Notes under the pieces: generated by a model
Seen by the model: the letters and a program-made list of their open reading frames with translations, nothing else
Told to the model about the DNA's origin: nothing
The model's database searches: none
Position numbers and translations under genes: made by a program
Source of the DNA: Agapanthus africanus
Taxonomy: Eukaryota > Streptophyta > Magnoliopsida > Asparagales > Amaryllidaceae
DNA: 64,000 nt
Assembly (NCBI GenBank): GCA_030015575.1
Contig: JASDDO010000026.1
Span: forward strand, 453,135,096-453,199,095
Direction: 5' to 3'
In this document: piece after piece, positions 1-11,463 of the stretch
Layout: the number at the start of each line of letters is the position of its first letter
Numbering within the stretch: position 1 is the stretch's first letter

Positions 1-213
1 AAGCTTATAATAATAATTTAATTAAGGAAAAATATTTAAGTGAACTAAAAATTTACAAGTGACTAATTAAATACCGCAACTAGCAATTTCCTAATTAAAC
101 TAGGTGCAGCTAATTCTATACTGAAAAATGATCATTTCTAGGTTTTTACGGAAAACACAATTTATTTAACCTATTAACGGAAAATTCGCATAAACAATTT
201 CTAAAACGTTACA
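1..213 (-). repeat. Gypsy-1 3' LTR, partial (continues left of window)
   Basis: AT-rich stretch ending on the + strand in CGTTACA at 213, so the minus-strand LTR begins TGTAACG. It lies directly beside a polypurine tract and a region coding for a Ty3/gypsy integrase C-terminus, the expected order at the 3' end of such an element. Only the first 213 bases of the LTR are inside the window, so its length and target duplication cannot be read. The internal part of the 5' LTR copy seen at 25107-25830 does not reach this terminus. Confidence 0.75.
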
Positions 214-226
214 ATCTTCCCCCTTT
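214..226 (-). other. Gypsy-1 polypurine tract
   Basis: On the minus strand this reads AAAGGGGGAAGAT and abuts the LTR start TGTAAC. A purine run in this position primes plus-strand DNA synthesis in Ty3/gypsy elements. Confidence 0.75.
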
Positions 227-254
227 AAAGAAATTCGGTCCCCGAATTTAAAAT

Positions 255-1700
255 TTATCTACGCGTACCTTTGAAGAGATGATGGAATTTCTTCCGCATC
301 CCACTTGCAGCCTCCCAAGTGATCTCCTCACTAGACGGGCTACGCCAAAGATCCTTCACAGATGGTAAGACCTTTGACCGAAGTTTCTCCACCTGCCGAT
401 CCAATAAAATCATCGGCTGCTTGGTGAACGAAAGATCGCGTCCAAGTTGAATGGTCGGATGCCGAATCCTATGAGAAGGGTCATGAAGGTATTTGCGAAG
501 TATCGACACAATGAATACGGGGTGAACATCCGGAAATCTAGGAGGAAGTGCCAAACAATAGGCAACGGTATTGACTCGCTCAAGGATCTCAAAAAGGCCT
601 ACAATTCTGGGACTAAGTTTCCCCTTCTTTCCCAAACTCATCACACCCTTCATCAGAGAAATCCGTAGGAATACATGATCCTCCACTGCGAACTCAAGTC
701 TGCGACGACGACAGTCGGCATAAGACTTCTGTCTACACTGGGCTGCTCTCATCCTGTCCTGAATCAACTGGATCTTCTCCGTAGTCTCTTGACTAGCCGG
801 GGTCCGAAAATCCTGCTCTCGCTGAGTCGATCTAACAGACTGGCGATCGACACAATCTACCATACAAAGCCTAAAAAGTTTCCATCTGAATTGTCTCCTG
901 ATAACTGTTATTGTAGGAGAACCCCATCAATGAAAAGTGACGATCTCAACTGCCAACCAAATTAAGCACGCACGCACGAAGCATATCCTCCAGTCGGTAT
1001 AGTCCGCTCTGACTGACTATCGGTCTATAGATGGGAAGCGGTGATAAAGCTCAACCAGGCACCCAAGGCTTCCTAAAGCTTCTGCCAAAGACGGCTAGTA
1101 AACTGGGTGCCTCTATGGATACAAAGCATGAAGGAACTCTGTGCAAACGCACAAACTTATCGATGTTAAACTGAGCATACTGAGCATAACCGAAAGGGGT
1201 CTTCACTGAAAGGAAGTGAGCTGCTTTCGTTAACCGGACAACAAAATCACCCAAATGGAGTCATACCCTTGACTAGACTTGGGTAGATCCACAACGAAAT
1301 TCATAAAGATTTGCTCCCATTCCCACTTTGGAACGGTTAAAGGTTGCAACTCTCCTGCTGGTCTCAAATGCTCAACCTTAGCTCGCTGACAAGTCAGGCA
1401 CCTCAAAACGAAATCCGAAACATCACTCATCATCCCTGCCCACCCGTAACTATCTCTCAAGTCAAGTTACATCTTGGTGGATCTTGGGTGAACACTAAAA
1501 GCTAACTGATGTGCCTGCTCTAGGATCTCGCGTCCCTACCCAACGGTATCTGGTACACACAAGAGAGTCCAATAACGTAGCACACCTTGGCCATTAATCA
1601 AGAACTCCGAATCTCTACCCTGCCGGTCATGCTCAAGAATCTCAGACAAATGGGCATCGGCGGGCTGTGCTTCACGAAAACGATTAAGTAGAAGTAAACG
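255..1700 (-). pseudogene. Gypsy-1 integrase remnant with C-terminal chromodomain-like tail
   Basis: Degenerate Ty3/gypsy integrase, broken into several frames. The fragment at 255-863 has the integrase C-terminal region and a tail containing VKDLWRSPSSEEITWE, which resembles the chromodomain end of Tekay/Del-type chromoviruses. The fragment at 1230-1460 carries the CLTCQRAK half of the HHCC zinc finger followed by the start of the catalytic core (FVVDLPKSSQGYDSIWV). The core continues in another frame at 1051-1254 (RLTKAAHFLSVKT). Stops and frameshifts separate the parts, so no active integrase can be made. Lineage assignment within chromoviruses is an inference from the tail motif. Confidence 0.85.
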
Positions 1701-1718
1701 GGCACGGACGTGAGCAAG

Positions 1719-3001
1719 CTGTCCCCCCAGTGGAGGTGAACTTAACTGTACTCAGCTGTCGCATAAGAACAGTAATTCTGCAGAAAACTGTCTCTGAACT
1801 GCGCTCAACTGGGACAAGCTACCCCCAGGCCTACGACTCAAAGCATCAGCTACCACATTCGCCTTGCCCGGATGATAAAGGATCTCACAATCATAATCCT
1901 TCACAAGCTCCATCCAACGGCGCTGTCTCAAAATTAGATCCCTTTACAGGAAGATTTACATTAAGCTCTAGTGGTCCGTAAAAATCTGAGATGACTCTCC
2001 ATACAAGTAGTGTCTCCAAATCTTCAGCGCAAGACCACCACGGCCATCTCAAGATCGTGAGTGGAATAATTCTGCTCGTGCTCTTTCAACTGCCGGAAAG
2101 CATAAGCGATAACTCTATCATGCTGCATCAATACACAATCGAGCCACACTCGTGAAGCATCACAGTAAACGACAAAGTCGCCTAATCAAAAAGCCAAAGA
2201 TACAACTGGTGCAGTTGTCAACCGAGTCTTCAACTGCTGAAAACTGAGCTCGCATGCCTCAGTCTAAGAAAAGGAACCCCCTTCCTGGTCAGTCCAGTCA
2301 GCGGTGCAGCGATACTCGAGAAATCCTGCATGAAACGGCGGTAAAAATCGGGTAAGCCCAAAAGCTACGGACCACTGTCACAGATACAGGTCTGGGCCAA
2401 AGCTGTACGGCCTTGATCTTCATCGGGTCCATACGAATACCGTCTCCCGTAACCACATGACCTAGGAAATCAACACTATCAATCCAGAAGGAACACTTCG
2501 AGAATTAAACAAACAGTCGGTGCTCTCTAAATGCCTGCAAAGCCATCCTCAAGTGCTGCTCATGTTCCTCTCGACTCTTGGAATAGACCAGAATGTCATC
2601 AATAAAACAATAATAAACTGGTCGAGAAACAGCCTGAAAAATCTGGTTCATCAATTCCATGAACACTGCTGGGGCATTGGTGAGTCAAAATGACACCACC
2701 AAAAACTCAAAATGCCCATAGCGCATACGAAAAGCAGTCTTCGGAATGTTATCATTTCGAACCCGCAACTGATGATGGACTGATCACAAATCAAACATAG
2801 AAAAATGTCCCGCACCCTGGAGCCGATCAAACAAATCGTCAATGCGAGGTAAAGATACCTATTCTGCACCGTAACTTGGTTCAATTGACAAAAATCAATG
2901 CACAACCTCAAACTGTCGTCCTTCTTCTTGGCGAATAGCACAGGAGCTCCCCAAGGTGAAACACTTAGACGTACAAGTGCCCTATCAAGCAACTCTTGCA
3001 A
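1719..3001 (-). pseudogene. Gypsy-1 reverse transcriptase/RNase H remnant
   Basis: The start of the RT domain is readable at 2651-3001 ([19 protein letters not shown], then [12 protein letters not shown]). Downstream parts align with the better preserved paralogue at 25865-26975, which has the IDDILVFSKS active-site motif and the RNase H segment. Many stops and frame changes interrupt this copy. A TAG codon just before the RT block (near 3008) is shared with gypsy-2, so it predates the duplication of the two copies. Confidence 0.8.
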
Positions 3002-3007
3002 TTGATC

Positions 3008-3288
3008 CTAAATCTCCCAAAGCTCCGCCGTCTCATCTGGAACAACGTCAGGAAACTCTCGCACGATAGGAACCCGGTCCAACGAATCTACTGTGGCTCC
3101 GGTATCACAAATGGAAGCTAAGAATCCTCGACATCCTCTCCTTAAAAGCCGACTAGTGAAAAAAGCTGAAATCAAGCTGTGAAGAGCATCACCACGGTCC
3201 CCTGCATAAAAAGAACTGAATCGCCGGGAAAACAAAACCTGATTGTCTTTTCGTTGTAGTCCACAGACGCATAGCACGTAGCTAACCA
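3008..3288 (-). pseudogene. Gypsy-1 protease-to-RT linker, cut by copia-A
   Basis: Fragment ending in the typical EFPDVVPDE segment that precedes RT in gypsy polyproteins. Compared with the usual arrangement, the stretch between PDVVPDE and the RT entry is missing, in the same way as in gypsy-2 (27142-27471). The upstream (protease) side of the gene continues after copia-A at 13680, where the sequence resumes as in the uninterrupted copy near 27427. Confidence 0.8.
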
Positions 3289-3293
3289 GTCCG

Positions 3294-5504
3294 TGTTAGT
3301 TATATGTATGCCCTAGAGGCCATTACTGTACATTGGATGTATATTGTAGTGGATGCTGGGACATATATAGGTAGGACTTTCTTGCTCGACATGATAGTAC
3401 GCTATCTGGTTGCTCTTTGTCTTAACATGTATACTTTCTGTCTCTCTGATTACATGTTGATAAAGCCCTTAGGATGAGTACTCGACTTCCAGGACTATGA
3501 TGCAGATCATACTAGTGGGGCCTGGGTAGTCAATGAGTACATCCTTCATTGTTCCTAGTCGTGGGAATATCGAGATGGGGCATCGATATTCCAGAGTAGA
3601 CTAGCGTGTATCTTCTCGACCCATGTGATGGGCGATGGATGATCCCATATCCATTGGTGTTTGACATCAGAGATGGTATAGGGGTGCTCAGTGGAGACTG
3701 GGTACACTGAACGGACTCGCCAAGAACTCCCAGATGGTATTATACCTCACGTCAGATGGCAGTTCTCTGGTGACACTGGTACAGCTTAGTCTGTTGACCC
3801 GAGATCGTCATAGAGCCTTGTGTGTCTCCCACTGTGCTTTGATTTCCACCCTAGCACGGCTCTACTGAGTCGTGCAAACAGGTGGTTTTTGGGTACAGTC
3901 CCGATTCACATGGAGGTAATGAGCGATAGGAGGGGATTCGTCTCTCCCGGTATTGGGGGTTGATGTTGCGCTATGCACGACTGGCCATAACACGAAATCC
4001 CTGGCCAGGGTTGCTGTGATATACTGGTAAGAGTTATCAGTAGTTTCACGATTGTCATGGACCTCACGTCGGCATGACTTATCGAGCTATTGGGGTCTGA
4101 CGTTTACCACCCCTAGGCGAGATATGCGACATATCAGACGAACAGACCGGACTGTACGATAAGTGTTACTGGAAGCATTCACAGGCGTGTGAGCGGGCTT
4201 GCTCATCGATCTTCTGATCGCTCAATACCCGGGTGGCCGTTACGTTTAGCAGACCGCTTGCGGCTTGTGGGTGTTTGATATGACCATCATCTGTTGCCGG
4301 CGTATTGACGAGTCTTTAGAGTCCTACACAGAGGTTTCCTGGCTCAAGCGAAACGGAATAGGAGCGCATATGAGATATGTGCGGGACCGAGAATAATGCG
4401 TGTATGTGATACCGTATTTCATTCTCGCGATGAATGTGTCGAATGGTTGTATGCGATATAACCTAGTTATCGAATCAAGGATTGACTCGATAAGCCGATA
4501 CATTGGATACTAGCCGGTTATATGCGACATGACCGGATCATTGAATCAAGTGTTGCTTTAATGATTTGATGTATAATTATATATTTGATATATTACTTTG
4601 CATTAACTAGTATTTGTTCACTTTAAAAGGATTTTCTCACTTGAAGTGCACATTGTGTATATGATATATTTTTGTGCACAAGATTGTATCATGTTTGATG
4701 ATACTTTCTCATTTAGGTTTGTGTAAAGAATTAAACCATGGTTAGTTAGTGATTAGGGTTTCTTTTCTCTTATTTATCCATTTATTATTGTTTTGGAAAA
4801 GATAAAGAGAAAAAGAAATGGTGGCTTAGTTTGTTTTTTGCTGAAGCTTCTTGAAGCTTTGAACAAGTCCACCATTCTTGTCTCTTCTCAAACCCTAACC
4901 ACTCATCTAACCTTAGTTAAATCTCTACACTAAACCATGGTTGAAGTCATGATAAGTATTCATTTTTATTTTCTTTTTGAATAACTTATCATATATCTTC
5001 TTCTTCTTCTTCATCTTCTTCTTCCATGAAGAAAAGCTTGCTACATCAATGGCAAGTGATGAAAACAAGTGAGAAATCCAATTCTAAAGTGAACCCACTT
5101 CCTATTTCTTCATCCTCTACCTCTTGCCAAGTAGTATAGGGTGTTTTCTTCACAAGTTTCATGACTTGGTGAAGTGGGAGCTTGATCTAGTGATGCCTCG
5201 ACGTAGATCATCTTCGGCATCGAAGCCGACGACCAAGCCCGCCCATTTCTTCGATGAAGCCGATGCTAGAGTCCGGGATCCGATTTGGACAGCGGAGGGA
5301 CATCGTCGTGGAGCTCAGGAAGTGGTGGACCGGATCTACAAAGGTTGTAGCTCCTTTCCCTTAGCATTTAATTCGTTTACATGCTTGCATCGCCTCATTA
5401 TCTAGTTAACGATCCGTATTAGGGTTTGTAGGCACAAGGAAAAATTTGAATTAGCCATGTTTGATCACTTGTGAGACTTCATTAGTGTGCCTAGGAACCC
5501 TACA
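3294..5504 (+). repeat. Copia-A 5' LTR
   Basis: 2211 bp, TGTTAGTTATATG at the start and GGAACCCTACA at the end, followed by the primer-binding site. It contains several short inverted repeats with three-base loops, for example GCGCATAT (4364-4371) pairing with ATATGTGC (4375-4382). Near the 3' end a GA-rich stretch (about 5200-5343) is followed by ACAAAG|GTTGTAG, which looks like a splice donor. No promoter can be assigned with confidence. Confidence 0.95.
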
Positions 5505-5505
5505 G

Positions 5506-5518
5506 TGGTATCAGAGCC
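5506..5518 (+). other. Copia-A primer-binding site (tRNA-iMet)
   Basis: TGGTATCAGAGCC, one base after the LTR end. It is complementary to the 3' end of plant initiator tRNA-Met, the usual first-strand primer for Angela/BARE elements. Confidence 0.93.
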
Positions 5519-5702
5519 TAGCTAGAGCCTAAGGCGATGCGTAGACGGAGTTAGAAGTCCGATTGTCCCGAAACCCTAATCGTAATTTGCTCTCTGGACT
5601 TTTTTGAAAAAATGGGTTTTTTCCAGATTAAAAATTCCTAAAAAATTCAGCAGGAAGACCTAAGAATTATGGTGCAAAACGAGGACCTAACTCATCTAAA
5701 CC

Positions 5703-5749
5703 GCCGCGGAACAGCGGCAGAAGCATGGCTTCTGCCGCGGTTCCGCGGC
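5703..5749 (+). other. GC-rich leader hairpin of copia-A
   Basis: GCCGCGGAAC (5703-5712) pairs with GTTCCGCGGC (5740-5749) and GCGGCAGAAGC (5714-5724) pairs with GCTTCTGCCGC (5728-5738), with one A/G mismatch and an ATG loop: 21 pairs in all. Copia-C and copia-E have counterparts. Confidence 0.85.
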
Positions 5750-7082
5750 CATATGGTCCCATTACCCAATAAATCTTGCACAGTAATTCTTATTTTCTGG
5801 TGTTGGATTTTTTAGGGATTTTTTAATATTTATTCAAGAGTTGAATTTTCTGGGTTGTATTGGGGACTCGGTGTTTCGATCGGATTGTCTAACTTTGTCT
5901 ATGTGGCTTTCCGGGTAATTTTTGAATATGTTAAAAAGTTCGACCGGATGTAGATACCCAATTTTTCCCCTGCCGGAAAATTTCCAAGTGTTGGATTTTT
6001 CCGAGGTTTAAAGACGTTCTAAGTAGTGCAAGTAATGCGATGGTCCCTCTAGAAGACAACAAACCTTAACTCGATTATGTGACTGTCTTGAACTGCCCTT
6101 TGAACCTTCGGGTTTGGGGCAGTACGGCGTGCCACATGTGAGGCGTTGGCTTGACCCTTCTACGGCTGGACCGTTGGTACTGAGGCACGAACTGAATATC
6201 TTTAGACTTATTTCATGTGTTGAGTTGTATCGGGAAAACTTGGGTGTTCGATTGTTCGATCGGAAAGTTTAACATTTTTAATTTATCCGGAATGTGATAC
6301 AATAATTGGAATTCACAAAGAGTTATGAGATAACTGAATGAATGTTATAAACATAGCAGTTTAGTCTCACTTGATCGGTTGCCACGGAATTTTGATGTGA
6401 TCAAAAGTCCGTCGCAATCACGTAGCGTACGCGGATACTCGCCGGGTAAACTTAATAGACAGCCTCACTCCATAGCCCCGACCAAGTGACTGTAGGAGAA
6501 CCCCGTCGCCGAAAGCATCCGTTCGGGTGCTCGCGGCAGCGGTGTTCCGCCTTAGTGCACTTCGTCGACGGTATCGGGGGTGCGGCCGCCTACTAAAGTT
6601 TGCGACGAGCATTCGATCTGAATGTCGGGAATCCTATTGAATTGCCCGACTTTTATATTGAAAAGTGTTTTCGATAATGAGATTAAAATGCGGGGTTTAT
6701 AATTGTTAGGCATGCGATGTTTAAGGAATTCATTTGATTAGGCATGCGATGTCTAAAGAGATTGCGGATTCCAACTGTTGTAGTTTTACACTTTCTTTTC
6801 TGTGACCGTAAGTGTAATATGTGATATCGCCGGTTTCGTTGCTATATGTCAACGACAATTGGGATGCGCATATTTACTTATGTTGATGACATGTGTTGTT
6901 ATGTGTTGCTGGATATGTTATATTAGATCGTCGTGTTTGAATAGCCGGGGGGTTTTATGTGAGATGAGTGTTTTTTCATTTTCATTCATGTAAAAACTTG
7001 TATGTAATATTCTTTTATTGGGGCACTTCCAGGTTGCGGATGTTGTCACCATTTGTATATTATTTACTTTTCTGCACTAGGA

Positions 7083-7209
7083 TAGACCCAAGGAGGGGAG
7101 CACAAGTAACCGGGTTCTAGGGTCCAGTGGGAGACCAACTCGAGGAGTCGAGTCCGGGTCTCCTAACTCTAGAATTGGTAGGGTTACTTGCCGCTCTCGT
7201 GGGGGTCTA
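7083..7209 (+). other. GGAG-capped nested-stem RNA domain (copia-A)
   Basis: Stems from outside in: TAGACCC/GGGTCTA (7083-7089 with 7203-7209), CAAGTAACC/GGTTACTTG (7103-7111 with 7182-7190), TTCTAG/CTAGAA (7115-7120 with 7169-7174), GGAGACC/GGTCTCC (7130-7136 with 7157-7163), ACTCGA/TCGAGT (7138-7143 with 7148-7153). The terminal loop is GGAG. Function unknown. Confidence 0.8.
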
Positions 7210-8017
7210 GGGGTGTGGGATTAGCTATTCATCACGACCGTGGAATCCGTGTTTTATACTGGCTCGTATTGAAAACACGGACGTCCTAGTATATCCAATA
7301 TTTCATATATTTCTTCTGCTGTGATTTATCTGTGATGTGATCATGTGATGTTCTGTGACAGATATTATATATAGTATATATGATATATTATATAGACGTT
7401 GCTTATGTTTTACACCCGCGCTAGCCCTGCCTCGCTCTGCCGTTAGTTACCTAACCTAACGGTGCAGACGGGACATCGAGGCGAATGCGGATGGCATAAG
7501 CGTACGTTATATTTATCTGTAATGATTAGGTGGACTTAAATGATAGGATATTCATTAATGAGATTAATGAAAGAAAATAAACCTAATTGATGTTGTGGAA
7601 TCGAATTTCAAAAATAAAACAGGTAGCTACAGTTCTTGCTTTGCATCGCGGTGTTCATTATAGAACATCCTGCACCTTATTCGATGAGGAAAGGACCGAG
7701 ATCCCTTCACCGGGAGTGACTCCTTTAGCAATAACTGACAGATGCTACAACCCTCGGTTTATCTTTTGATCGCTTCTATAGTTTCCGCTTTGCACAGTGA
7801 TATATATGATATATCCCGCACCTCATTCGACGAGGAAAGGGCCGACGATCCCCTCACCGGGAGTGACCCCTTTGGCAAAACTAGAAAAGCCTCAAAAACA
7901 TTCCATTTAAAAACCATTTGATTCCACAACGAGATCAAGTTCAAAGCGTTAAAGGTTTTCTTAAAAACCATTCGCAACCCTCCGTCATTTTAGGAAGTAG
8001 AGTACTTAGTATTCGTG

Positions 8018-8221
8018 CTACGTTTGTCGACCATAGCCGAGGCGTAGTGTGCGGTAGCTAAGTGATGTCTTCCTACACAGCATATGATGCGATTAGTTAG
8101 GACAGTCATGTGGCTTTGTTGACCTTAGCCAAGGGTCATGTGGGTGGGTCTAATTAATCACGAAATGACGGGTAGAACTTGACTAGTACCTATGATTTGT
8201 TTACCTTAGCCAAGGTCATAG
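8018..8221 (+). other. Three successive UUGACC hairpins (copia-A)
   Basis: Three units of the form stem, TTTGTTGACC, short loop, AAGG, stem. Flanking stems are CTACG/CGTAG (8018, 8043), CATGTGGC/GTCATGTG with G-U pairs (8107, 8135) and CTATGA/TCATAG (8190, 8216). All other elements carry the same trio upstream of gag. Confidence 0.75.
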
Positions 8222-8658
8222 GTGCTAGGGGTAAAAACCATTATCGGGAGTTTCAAGTGTTGAAATTTGCAATGAGATTGCATACCTTCTATGTGATAGT
8301 TGGATCCCGATACCCACTGCGAGTAATTGTTACTCCTGGGAGAGTTTTGCACTTTGCAATTAGCCGATCAAGTAGGTGTCTAGAAAGGTGTCAACGGGGT
8401 TACGCCTCTGGGAAAATGAGGTTTACTGTAATTAGGTCCGTGCGAAAGCACGGGGAACCTCCCTCAAAGTACCGACACTGGCCTGGCTGAAAGATTGGCG
8501 AACTTGTAGAGTGTAATTAATCCCGGCTAGTCTTTCCTTTTAAGGTTTGAATGAAGATTTGATAAAAAACAGTGGGAGCCATCCTGATTAGATAATATAT
8601 ATAACCAGTCTGATCTTGCAAGAGCGCACGCAGAGTGTTTTCTTCTCTCTCTCTCCAG

Positions 8659-11452
8659 GTAGCGACCATATCACGCCTTAATCAAGATAACAATATGGAT
8701 ATATTGACCGAACCCGCTTGTTATACTGTGCTGGGGAAAGTTGGTCCCGCTCCAACTTATAATTGTTATAAGACAGAGCAGGAAATAGGGAATACCAGAA
8801 TTCCTATGCCGCCCAAACGAAGAAAGTGCATATGATGCATCTCCTTCGGGTGTGTTCATTATAAAGAACTGTTTCTCAGTATCCTCTGAATCCTGGGTAT
8901 TTGATACCGGGTCAGGATCCCAGATATATAATCTGTTATATAAGGCTACAAAAAGGTAGAAAAACTGAGAACGGGTGATAAGTTTCATGAGACAGAAAAC
9001 GGGGCAAGTGTTGCAGCCAAGTCTGTTGGTCACTGTCACCCTGTATTACCAATACATTGATTCTGAACAAATGCTATTAGATACCGAACCTGATATACAA
9101 AATCATATCAGTCTCTTTATTAGTAAAGAAATGATATAATTTTGTATTGTTGGATAATGTTTTGAACATTTCCTATATCAAAAGTTGATCGGTTCAGGCA
9201 CGTTATCTAAAAGCATTGACGTTCTAAATCAAACTACAGTTCCTTGTATACTGAACACACACAAGAGGAAGAGTTCAGAAATGAACAAATTCTTCTTGTG
9301 GTATTGTAGACTAGGTCATATCAATGCGACCCGACTAGCTGAAGTTACATTTAGATGCATATTTAAATCAGTTTGAATTTACATCTTGTGAAACTCGCCA
9401 GTCATGTCACAAAGATAAGATGACCATAGCTCCGTTTACTGGAAACAGAGAAAGAGTTAATGAACTCTTGGGATGATACATGTTGATGTATGTAGGTCCC
9501 CTGTCTACACATGCCAAGACCGGTTCTTTGTACTTCATTACGTTCTCTGATAATCTCTCAAGATTCAGACATATGTTCCTGTTGAAACACAAGTCTGAAC
9601 CTTTTGAGATATTCACAGAATATAAGTTAGAAGTAGAGAACCAAAACGGGTATAAGTATTATGTCCTTTGATGTGATCAGGGAGGAGGATACTTGAGCTC
9701 GGAATTCCTGGACTATTCTAAAGGAAAATGAGATTCTCTCTCCGTACTACTCCTCTGAATACACCACAGCACAACGGTGTATCGGGGCGGAGCAATCACA
9801 CCCTATATGATATGGTGTGCTCCATGATGAGTACTACTGAGTTACCTGTTTCCTTTTTAGAGGTTATGCACTTGAGAAGCTGCATACCTATTGAATAGGA
9901 TCGAATCAAATCAGTTACCTACCACTTCATATGTGATATGGAAAGGGAAGAGCCCATGTCTTAAGCTAGTTAAGATTTGGGGTTGTCCGGCCTATGTCTA
10001 AAAGCAAAATCCGGACAAGCTCGAGGTAAAGTCAGTTGTATAGAACTGGAAAGGTTCCAGCTATACAAAACTGCAGCTGATGATTTGACAGAACCAAAGG
10101 ATTCAATAGTTCCCGACGAACCTCAGCCTCTCCGCCGATCTAGCAGGGTTCCTCACCTGCTTGAGAGATACTTCGGTTTCTCGATGACAGTGGGAGCGAG
10201 GAATGCATCATGGGATGATGACCCAACTAGTTTCGAGCTGGCCATCAAGAGTGGGACTCTGTAAGAATGGCTGGATGCTTAGCGATCTGAGATGGAATCC
10301 ATATACACCAACAAAGTATGGACTTTGGTTGCTGTATCTGAAGGGTTAAATCCCCATCAGGAGCAAGTATATCTTGAGAAGATTACTTGGTGTAGATGGA
10401 CAAGTTGAGACTTTCAAAGCTAGACTTGTTAAAGGTTTTCGTCATCGACCAGGCACGAATAATGATGAAACCTTTTCCAGGGACCATGCTTAAGTCCATC
10501 CAGATCCTACTTGCCACGGCTACATACCATGACTACGATATCTGGTGGTTGGGTGCCATGACTACTTTTCTAAATAATGATTTAGAAGAGAACGTCTATA
10601 AGAACACAGCCAGAGGGCTACGTAAACAGTGGGAGCAGCGGAAACGTATGCAAGATGTTTTATGTGATGAAGCAGACATCGCGGAGTTGGAACATCTGTT
10701 TTGATGAGTTAGTCAAACAGTTTGACATCATCAAAATGGTAGATGAACCTTGTATATAAAAAACGGTAGTAGAGAGTAAGTGGTCATCCTCGTATTGTAC
10801 GTGGACAACATACTCTTGATAGGAAAAGAGTTTCCTATACTACGATCGGTCGATCTCCTCTTATCACATGGATTCTCCATATAGGATCAAAGTGATACCT
10901 CCTAAATCCTTAGTTTTCATCTATGAGATAGATGTAAATGGATGCTAGGATTCTCACTAGATGTAGTGAGATGGTATCAATCGATCCTGGGGAGAATCAC
11001 TGGAAGGGTTCCAGGGTGATAAAGACGACTGAATATCAGTCACAGGCATTGTCTTTACCCTCAGTAAAGGGACGGTATGTTGGAAGAGTTTCAAGCTAGA
11101 TACCGTGGCAAACTAGACGATAAAGGCTGGTAACATCGCTATTAAAGATACTACCAAAGAGGCAGTTTGGGTGTATATTGGTTCATAAGATGAACTAGGT
11201 TCCTGCCATTGTATGAAAATGGAAGTGTGGTTTTGGCCCTGGAACCCTGGTCCCATCAGTGACCCAGACATATTCTGAGGCAGCATCACCTGATCATGGA
11301 GATAGTTGATCTCCAGGATGATCGAGGTTAGGAGAGTAGACTCGGAGGAAAACACGGCGGATCCACTCACGAAGGCCTTTTCCCAAAGAGAGACTTTTAG
11401 GGGATGTTTGAGTATGTGATACTGCAACCACTGCTACAGATGGCCCTAGTGC
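8659..11452 (+). pseudogene. Copia-A gag-pol remnant, gag deleted
   Basis: After the splice-acceptor-like CAG only about 90 nt separate the gag start region from a decayed CCHC-like segment (near 8757); the intact element F has about 760 nt there. A protease remnant (SWVFDTGSGS, around 8890-8925), integrase pieces (9280-9870, including ITFSDNLSRF), RT pieces (10380-10900) and an RNase H tail (DPLTKAF region near 11360) follow, with many stops and internal deletions. The integrase catalytic Glu codon is GGG at 9785-9787 (NGVSGRSN instead of NGVSERRN). That change is shared with B and C. Confidence 0.9.
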
Positions 11453-11463
11453 AAGTGGGAGAT
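11453..11463 (+). other. Copia-A polypurine tract
   Basis: AAGTGGGAGAT directly before the 3' LTR start TGTTAG. The same tract occurs in B, C, E and F. Confidence 0.9.

Larger units (their letters stand above)
5519..8658 (+). other. Copia-A untranslated leader rich in inverted repeats
   Basis: About 3.1 kb between primer site and the gag remnant with no convincing protein. It holds, in order: a GC-rich 21-bp hairpin (5703-5749); a nested hairpin ACTGCCC/GGGCAGT (6092-6123); the GGAG-capped nested-stem domain (7083-7209); a CTGCCGTTAG hairpin (7437-7467); three UUGACC-type hairpins (8018-8047, 8107-8142, 8190-8221); a branched domain closed by ATCGGGA/TCCCGAT (8243-8311); and a GAAA-capped hairpin (8418-8461). 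It ends in a pyrimidine tract and CAG at 8656-8658. Related positions in the other elements keep pairing potential with different bases. Confidence 0.8.

Noticed and set aside
5124-5405. 93-residue ORF beginning MPSSIGCFLHKF in the copia-A LTR, repeated at 13294-13575
   Set aside because: It repeats only because it lies in both LTRs. The homologous stretches of B, C, E and F do not keep the frame. I read the region as a GA-rich leader exon-like segment, not a gene.
5505-5520. TGGTATCAGAGCC sites as tRNA gene fragments
   Set aside because: They are primer-binding sites complementary to the tRNA 3' end; no cloverleaf surrounds them.
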